DNA from: Enterobacter mori LMG 25706
Lineage (GTDB): Bacteria; Pseudomonadota; Gammaproteobacteria; Enterobacterales; Enterobacteriaceae
Assembly (NCBI RefSeq): GCF_000211415.1
Contig: NZ_GL890775.1
Location: 164,894 to 228,893 of the forward strand
Reading direction: 5' to 3'
DNA length: 64,000 nucleotides
How positions within the stretch are numbered: the stretch's first letter is position 1; every line of letters starts with the position of its first letter. This document shows, piece after piece, positions 59,057-64,000 of this stretch. The notes below the pieces were generated by a model. That model was given only the letters and a program-made list of their open reading frames with translations. It did not search any database and was not told the DNA's origin. The position numbers and the translations under genes are program-made.

Positions 59057-60250
59057 TTAAGACTTGGTTTGTTCTGACTGACCAGCGGCTGAAGCTTGTT
59101 GTTTATCGTCAGACTTCACTTCCTGTGCTTTAACCTGCGCGCCAGGACGAACTTTTTGCAAACCAGTGATAATCACGCGATCGCCATCTTTCAGACCTTC
59201 CGTCACCAGCCATTTATCGCCAATCGCCTGCGTAGCAGTGATATTGCGGGTTTCGACTTTGTCATCAGCCCCGACAACCAGTGCGCTCGCATCGCCGCGT
59301 GGCGTACGGGTCACACCCTGCTGTGGAACCAGAAGTGCGGTTGGATTCGTCCCTTCTTCCAGACGCGCGCGAACGAACATACCAGGCAACAGCGTGTTGT
59401 CCGGGTTCGGGAAAATCGCACGTAAGGTGATGGAACCGGTGGTCTGGTCGACCGTCACATCAGAGAATTCCAGTGTGCCTGACTGTGGGTATTTGATACC
59501 GTCATTGGTCACAAGCTCCACTTTGGCTTTGCCGTTTTCCTGTTGCAGCTTGCCACTTGCGAGCTCTTGCTTCAGACGCAGGAAATCATTGCTGGACTGT
59601 GTGACGTCAACGTAGATCGGATCAAGCTGCTGCACGGTAGCCAGCGCCGAGGCCTGACCGTTCTGCACCAGCGCCCCTTCCGTCACGGAAGATTTACCAA
59701 TACGACCGCTGATAGGGGAGGTCACTTTGGTGTAGGCCAGGTTAATACGCGCGGTTTCGACGGCGGCTTTCGCGGCAACGACGGCAGCGTTGGTCTGCTG
59801 TGCATCCGCCAGCGCAGTATCGTAATCCTGTTGACTGATGTACTGCGTACCGAGCAGTTTTTTATAGCGGCTCAGCGTGAGCTGGGAGATTTTGGCTGCA
59901 GCTTCAGCTTTCGCCAGATCGCCTTTCGCGCTTTCATAAGACGCCTGATAGGTTGCTGGATCAATCTGCTACAGAGACTCACCGGCTTTCACATCACCGC
60001 CTTCCGTGAAGTTACGTTTCAGGATAATACCGCTCACCTGAGGACGCACTTCCGCAATGCGGTAAGCACTCGTACGGCCTGGTAATTCTGTGGTGATTTG
60101 TAGAGGTTCAGATTTGAGCGTCACAACGCCTACTTCTGGCGCCTGCTGAGCTCCTTGTTGAGCCGGTTTGTCGTCACATCCTGTTAGCGCTAAGCTGCCT
60201 GAGAGCATCAGAACGACCGCCAGAGGCGTTAACCCTCTGTTTTTGTTCAT
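59057..60250 (-). pseudogene. acrA: AcrA membrane fusion protein, interrupted by an amber codon
   Basis: AcrA is the periplasmic lipoprotein adaptor joining AcrB to TolC. The frame opens at 60250 (MNKNRGLTPLAVVLMLSG; lipobox Cys25) and would give a standard 397-residue protein. Codon 94 (59971-59969) is TAG, where E. coli has Tyr in VSLYQIDPATYQ; here it reads GESL-stop-QIDPATYQ. The rest of the frame, with the hairpin, lipoyl and beta-barrel parts (TSPISGRIGKSSVTEGALVQ, LLPGMFVRARLEEG), is fully conserved to 59057. One substitution explains it. A 93-residue fragment lacks all docking parts. Suppression, recent inactivation or a sequence error are the options. Confidence 0.92.
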
Positions 60251-60339
60251 ATGTAAACCTCGAGTGTCCGATTTCAAATTGATCAAGGGTCCTGAGTCTA
60301 AAAACCCATTGCTGCGTTTATATTATCGTCATGCTATGG

Positions 60340-60363
60340 TACATACATTCACAAATGTATGTA
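60340..60363. promoter_or_regulatory. AcrR operator
   Basis: TACATACATT-caca-AATGTATGTA, a perfect 10-bp inverted repeat between divergent acrA and acrR. It is almost the same as the E. coli AcrR binding site. Confidence 0.9.
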
Positions 60364-60391
60364 AATCTGACTCCTGTAAATTCACTGACAT

Positions 60392-61045
60392 ATGGCACGA
60401 AAAACCAAACAACAAGCGCTGGAAACCCGACAACACATTCTGGATGTGGCGATTCGTTTGTTCTCTCAGCAGGGTGTGTCATCAACCTCGCTGGCGCAGA
60501 TTGCTCAGGCCGCGGGCGTCACGCGGGGAGCGATTTACTGGCATTTTAAAGACAAGTCAGATCTGTTTGGTGAAATCTGGGAGCTTTCAGAATCCAACAT
60601 TAGCGATCTAGAGACTGAGTATCGGGCAAAATTCCCCGACGATCCACTCTCAGTATTAAGAGAAATTCTAGTATATATCCTTGAAGCAACGGTAGTTGAA
60701 GAACGTCGCAGGCTAATGATGGAAATTATTTTTCATAAATGCGAGTTCGTGGGCGAAATGGCGGTCGTCCAGCAGGCGCAGCGTAGCCTGTGTCTGGAGA
60801 GCTATGACCGTATCGAACAGACGCTAACGCAATGTATTCAGGCAAAAACATTACCGGCCAACCTGCTGACGCGACGCGCCGCCATCCTGTTACGTAGCTA
60901 TGTCTCCGGGCTGATGGAGAACTGGCTATTTGCGCCACAATCTTTTGATCTTAAAAACGAAGCTCGTAGCTACGTCGCCATTTTGCTGGAGATGTTGCAA
61001 TTTTGCCCGACGCTGCGTGACGAAACCCACTCCGTTCCTGCCTGA
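60392..61045 (+). CDS. acrR: AcrR, TetR-family repressor of acrAB
   Basis: Represses acrAB and itself and releases DNA on binding varied drugs. It has 217 residues starting [20 protein letters not shown]. The helix-turn-helix is [30 protein letters not shown] (about 30-59). The C-terminal ligand domain is intact with [21 protein letters not shown]. The frame is full length, so repression should be normal. It is divergent from acrA over a 141-base region with a palindromic operator. Confidence 0.97.
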   Translation: MARKTKQQALETRQHILDVAIRLFSQQGVSSTSLAQIAQAAGVTRGAIYWHFKDKSDLFGEIWELSESNISDLETEYRAKFPDDPLSVLREILVYILEATVVEERRRLMMEIIFHKCEFVGEMAVVQQAQRSLCLESYDRIEQTLTQCIQAKTLPANLLTRRAAILLRSYVSGLMENWLFAPQSFDLKNEARSYVAILLEMLQFCPTLRDETHSVPA

Positions 61046-61158
61046 CCGTCGCCAGGATTTATCCTGGAGGTTCATGTTCTTGCTATTCTGCTTTCAGCGG
61101 GCGTGATATTCTTCACGCCGGACTATTTTCGGTCATTTCTCACATCATACTCACGACT

Positions 61159-64000
61159 ATGCTGCACACCAAACGCTCGCAACATCCTGTTCTTGCATTA
61201 TTTTTTGCTATGCTGTTTTTCCTGGCTTCCGCGCCGCTTTCGTATGCTCGCGCAGATAACGCCAGCGATATCCCTTCGCGTGCCGATGTTCAGGCGCAGC
61301 TTGATACGCTGAATAAACAAAAAGAGCTGTCGCCTCAGGAGAAACTCGTCCAACAGGATCTGACGGAAACGCTGGAAACGCTGGATAAAATTGAACGCGT
61401 AAAAGCAGAAACGGCTCAGCTTCGCCAGAAGGTCGCGCAGGCCCCGGACAACATGCGCAAGGCGACAGAGGCGCTGAGCGCGCTGAGCGACGTCGATAAC
61501 GATGACGAAACCCGCAAAACGCTTGCGACGCTCTCGCTACGTCAGCTGGAGTCGCGTGTGGCGCAGTTGCTGGACGATCTCCAGACCGCGCAGTCCGATC
61601 TCGCCACCTATAACAGCCAGCTTGTCTCGCTGCAAACGCAGCCTGAGCGGGTGCAAAACGCGATGTACACCGCGTCTCAGCAGCTTCAGCAGATCCGCAA
61701 CCGCCTGAATGGGACGGCTGTGGGAGATGGCGCGTTACGCGCTACGCAGCAAACGTTGCTGTTGATTCAGCAGACGTTGCTTAATGCGGAAATTGAACAG
61801 CAGCGCAAGAGCCTTGAAGGCAATACGGTGCTGCAGGATACGCTGCAAAAACAGCGTGATTACGTCACTGCCAACATTAATCGTCTTGAGCACCAGCTCC
61901 AGCTGCTGCAAGAGGCGGTAAACAGTAAACGTCTGACGCTGACGGAAAAAACCGCTCAGGAAGCCGTATCGCCAGACGAAACCGCCCGCATTCAGGCCAA
62001 CCCGCTGGTGAAGCAGGAGCTTGAGCTCAACCATCAGTTAAGTGAGCGTCTGATTCAGGCCACCGAAAGCGGTAACTCGCTGGTGCAGCAGAATATTAAA
62101 GTTAAAAACTGGCTGGATCGCGCGCTGCAGGCGGAACGTAACATTAAAGAGCAGATTGCGGTTCTGAAAGGGAGCCTTCTGCTGTCGCGAATTTTGTACC
62201 AGCAGCAGCAGACGCTGCCGTCCGCTGACGAGCTGGAGGACATGACCAACCGCATCGCAGATTTACGTCTGGAGCAGTTTGACGTCAACCAGCAGCGCGA
62301 TGCGCTTTTCCAGAGCGATAACTTTGTCGCGAAAGTGGAAGAGGGCCATTCCAGCGAGGTGAACCCGGAGGTTCACGACGCGCTGTTGCAGGTCGTCGAT
62401 ATGCGTCGCGAGCTGCTCGACCAGCTCAACAAACAGCTGGGCAATCAGCTGATGATGGCCATTAACCTGCAGATCAACCAGCAGCAGCTGGTGAGCGTCT
62501 CGAAAAGCCTGCAGGAGATTTCGACCCAGCAGATTTTCTGGGTGAACAGCAACAAGCCGATGGACTGGGACTGGGTCAAATCCTTCCCTGAGACGCTGAA
62601 GTCGCAAATCAAGAGCATGAAAATCACCGTCAACTGGGAGAAGGCCCGGCCTGCGGTGATGATTGCCTTCCTCGCGGGCCTGCCGCTGTTGCTGATTGCG
62701 GGTCTGATCCGCTGGCGTTTGAAATGGCTGAAACAGTATCAGGCCAGGCTGGCGTCGGAAGTGGGACAACTGCGTAACGACAGCCAGCTACACACCCCGA
62801 AAGCGATCCTGATTGACCTGATCCGCGCGCTGCCGGTCTGCCTGCTGATTCTGGCCGCCGGGCTGATTCTGCTCACGATGCAGCTCAACATCAGCGACCT
62901 GCTCTGGGCGTTCAGCAAAAAGCTGGCGCTGTTCTGGCTGGTGTTTGGTCTCTGCTGGAAAGTGCTGGAAAAAGACGGGGTGGCGGTGCGTCACTTCAAC
63001 ATGCCGGAACAACTTACCAGCCACTGGCGTCGCCAGATTGTTCGCATCAGCCTCGCGCTGCTGCCGCTGCACTTCTGGTCTGTCGTGTCTGAACTCTCAC
63101 CGCTGCATTTGATGGACGACGTGCTGGGGCAGCTGGTTATTCTGCTGAACCTGCTGCTGATTGCCGTTCTGATGTGGCCGATGTGCCGCGACAGCTGGCG
63201 TGATAAAGAGTCCCACAACCTTCGTCTGGCGACCGTAACGGTGCTGGCGATCATTCCGCTGGCGCTGATGGTGCTGACGGCAACGGGCTACTTCTATACC
63301 ACGCTGCGCCTGTCAGGCCGCTGGATCGAAACGGTTTATCTGGTGATTGTCTGGAATCTGCTGTTCCAGACCGTGCTGCGCGGGTTGAGCGTGGCGGCGC
63401 GGCGTATCGCCTATCGCCGTGCGATCGCGCGCCGTCAGCATCAGGTGAAAGAGGGGGCAGAAGGCGCGGAGCCGCAGGAAGAGCCGACCATCGCGCTGGA
63501 GCAGGTCAACCAGCAAACCATGCGTATCACGATGCTGGTGATGGTGGCGCTGTTTGGGGTGATGTTCTGGGCCATCTGGTCTGATTTAATCACCGTCTTT
63601 GCGTACCTCGACAGCGTCAAGCTCTGGCAGTACAGCGGCACCGAGGCGGGTGTGACGGTGATGAAAAGCGTGACCATGGGCAGCCTGCTCTTTGCGCTGG
63701 TGTCGCTGGTGGTCGCCTGGGCGCTGATCCGCAACCTGCCGGGCCTGCTGGAAGTGCTGGTGCTGTCCCGCCTGAACCTGCGTCAGGGGGCGTCTTACGC
63801 CATCACCACTATCCTGAACTACGTGATCATTATCGCGGGTGCGATGACGGTCTTTGGTTCGCTGGGTGTTTCATGGGACAAACTGCAGTGGCTGGCGGCA
63901 GCGCTCTCGGTCGGTCTTGGTTTCGGCCTGCAGGAGATCTTCGGGAACTTCGTCTCCGGCCTGATCATCCTGTTCGAACGTCCGGTGCGTATCGGCGATA
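61159..64000 (+). CDS. mscK: Mechanosensitive channel MscK (KefA), 3' end outside window
   Basis: Large potassium-dependent mechanosensitive channel of the MscS superfamily, protecting against osmotic downshock. The open frame has 947 codons without a stop, against about 1120 in E. coli. It has a signal peptide (LALFFAMLFFLASAPLSYA), a long periplasmic coiled-coil region rich in Gln and Leu (about 40-470), then about ten membrane segments. The MscS-like pore begins in YVIIIAGAMTVFGSLGVSW and GLGFGLQEIFGNFVSGLIIL, with the sequence ending in ERPVRIGD. The ATG at 61159 opens the signal peptide. Confidence 0.96.
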   Translation, partial: MLHTKRSQHPVLALFFAMLFFLASAPLSYARADNASDIPSRADVQAQLDTLNKQKELSPQEKLVQQDLTETLETLDKIERVKAETAQLRQKVAQAPDNMRKATEALSALSDVDNDDETRKTLATLSLRQLESRVAQLLDDLQTAQSDLATYNSQLVSLQTQPERVQNAMYTASQQLQQIRNRLNGTAVGDGALRATQQTLLLIQQTLLNAEIEQQRKSLEGNTVLQDTLQKQRDYVTANINRLEHQLQLLQEAVNSKRLTLTEKTAQEAVSPDETARIQANPLVKQELELNHQLSERLIQATESGNSLVQQNIKVKNWLDRALQAERNIKEQIAVLKGSLLLSRILYQQQQTLPSADELEDMTNRIADLRLEQFDVNQQRDALFQSDNFVAKVEEGHSSEVNPEVHDALLQVVDMRRELLDQLNKQLGNQLMMAINLQINQQQLVSVSKSLQEISTQQIFWVNSNKPMDWDWVKSFPETLKSQIKSMKITVNWEKARPAVMIAFLAGLPLLLIAGLIRWRLKWLKQYQARLASEVGQLRNDSQLHTPKAILIDLIRALPVCLLILAAGLILLTMQLNISDLLWAFSKKLALFWLVFGLCWKVLEKDGVAVRHFNMPEQLTSHWRRQIVRISLALLPLHFWSVVSELSPLHLMDDVLGQLVILLNLLLIAVLMWPMCRDSWRDKESHNLRLATVTVLAIIPLALMVLTATGYFYTTLRLSGRWIETVYLVIVWNLLFQTVLRGLSVAARRIAYRRAIARRQHQVKEGAEGAEPQEEPTIALEQVNQQTMRITMLVMVALFGVMFWAIWSDLITVFAYLDSVKLWQYSGTEAGVTVMKSVTMGSLLFALVSLVVAWALIRNLPGLLEVLVLSRLNLRQGASYAITTILNYVIIIAGAMTVFGSLGVSWDKLQWLAAALSVGLGFGLQEIFGNFVSGLIILFERPVRIGD

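Noticed and set aside
59057-59725. Separate 222-residue gene starting MTSPISGRIG
   Set aside because: The Met is internal to AcrA and no ribosome binding site precedes it; it is the distal part of the interrupted acrA.

Overview
This window is chromosomal DNA of a member of the Enterobacteriaceae, most like Enterobacter or a close relative. Gene order is collinear with the E. coli K-12 stretch from yajO to mscK (yajO-dxs-ispA-xseB-thiI-yajL-panE-yajQ-yajR-cyoEDCBA-ampG-yajG-bolA-tig-clpP-clpX-lon-hupB-ppiD-ybaV-fadM-queC-ybaE-cof-decR-mdlAB-glnK-amtB-tesB-ybaY-atl-ffs, then pdeB-ylaC-maa-hha-tomB-acrBAR-mscK). The proteins are near-identical in length to their E. coli counterparts but clearly diverged, and cdsH, lacIZ, yczRE and rcnAR sit where E. 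coli K-12 does not have them. The genus call is inference from synteny only.

Layout. 1-4070: minus-strand isoprenoid operon (xseB, ispA, dxs, yajO). 4244-9240: thiI, then minus-strand panE-yajL, a frameshifted yajQ, and the transporter yajR. 9450-16814: the cyoABCDE cytochrome bo3 oxidase operon, then ampG-yajG, all on the minus strand. 17120-26985: protein quality control and nucleoid genes (bolA, tig, clpP, clpX, lon, hupB, ppiD, ybaV), with heat-shock-type promoters before clpP and lon. 27085-34400: fadM, queC, ybaE, cof, the cysteine desulfhydrase/regulator pair cdsH-decR, and the ABC half-transporters mdlA-mdlB. 36300-40434: a nitrogen-regulated glnK-amtB operon with a sigma-54 promoter, then tesB, ybaY, atl and the 4.5S RNA gene.

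40435-48970 is an accessory segment relative to E. coli K-12. It holds an unrecognised two-gene small-ORF operon (ribbon-helix-helix-like protein plus a 71-aa partner), a MocR regulator yczR broken by an amber codon next to its divergent partner yczE, lacI-lacZ without lacY, and the Ni/Co efflux pair rcnA-rcnR with three operator copies. 48971-64000 returns to the conserved order, with zinc-independent ribosomal protein paralogues (rpmE2, rpmJ2) and a divergent GNAT/MocR pair inserted. It ends with acrB, an acrA interrupted by an amber stop at codon 94, acrR, and mscK, which runs off the window.

No prophage, insertion sequence, CRISPR array or tRNA gene was seen. The most unusual observations are: three single-nucleotide gene disruptions (yajQ +1, yczR amber, acrA amber) and a changed Walker A residue in mdlB; a 13-bp stem that buries the ribosome binding site of yajO; two identical 17-bp lac operators in opposite orientation on either side of lacI; and the uncharacterised RHH-like gene pair after ffs.
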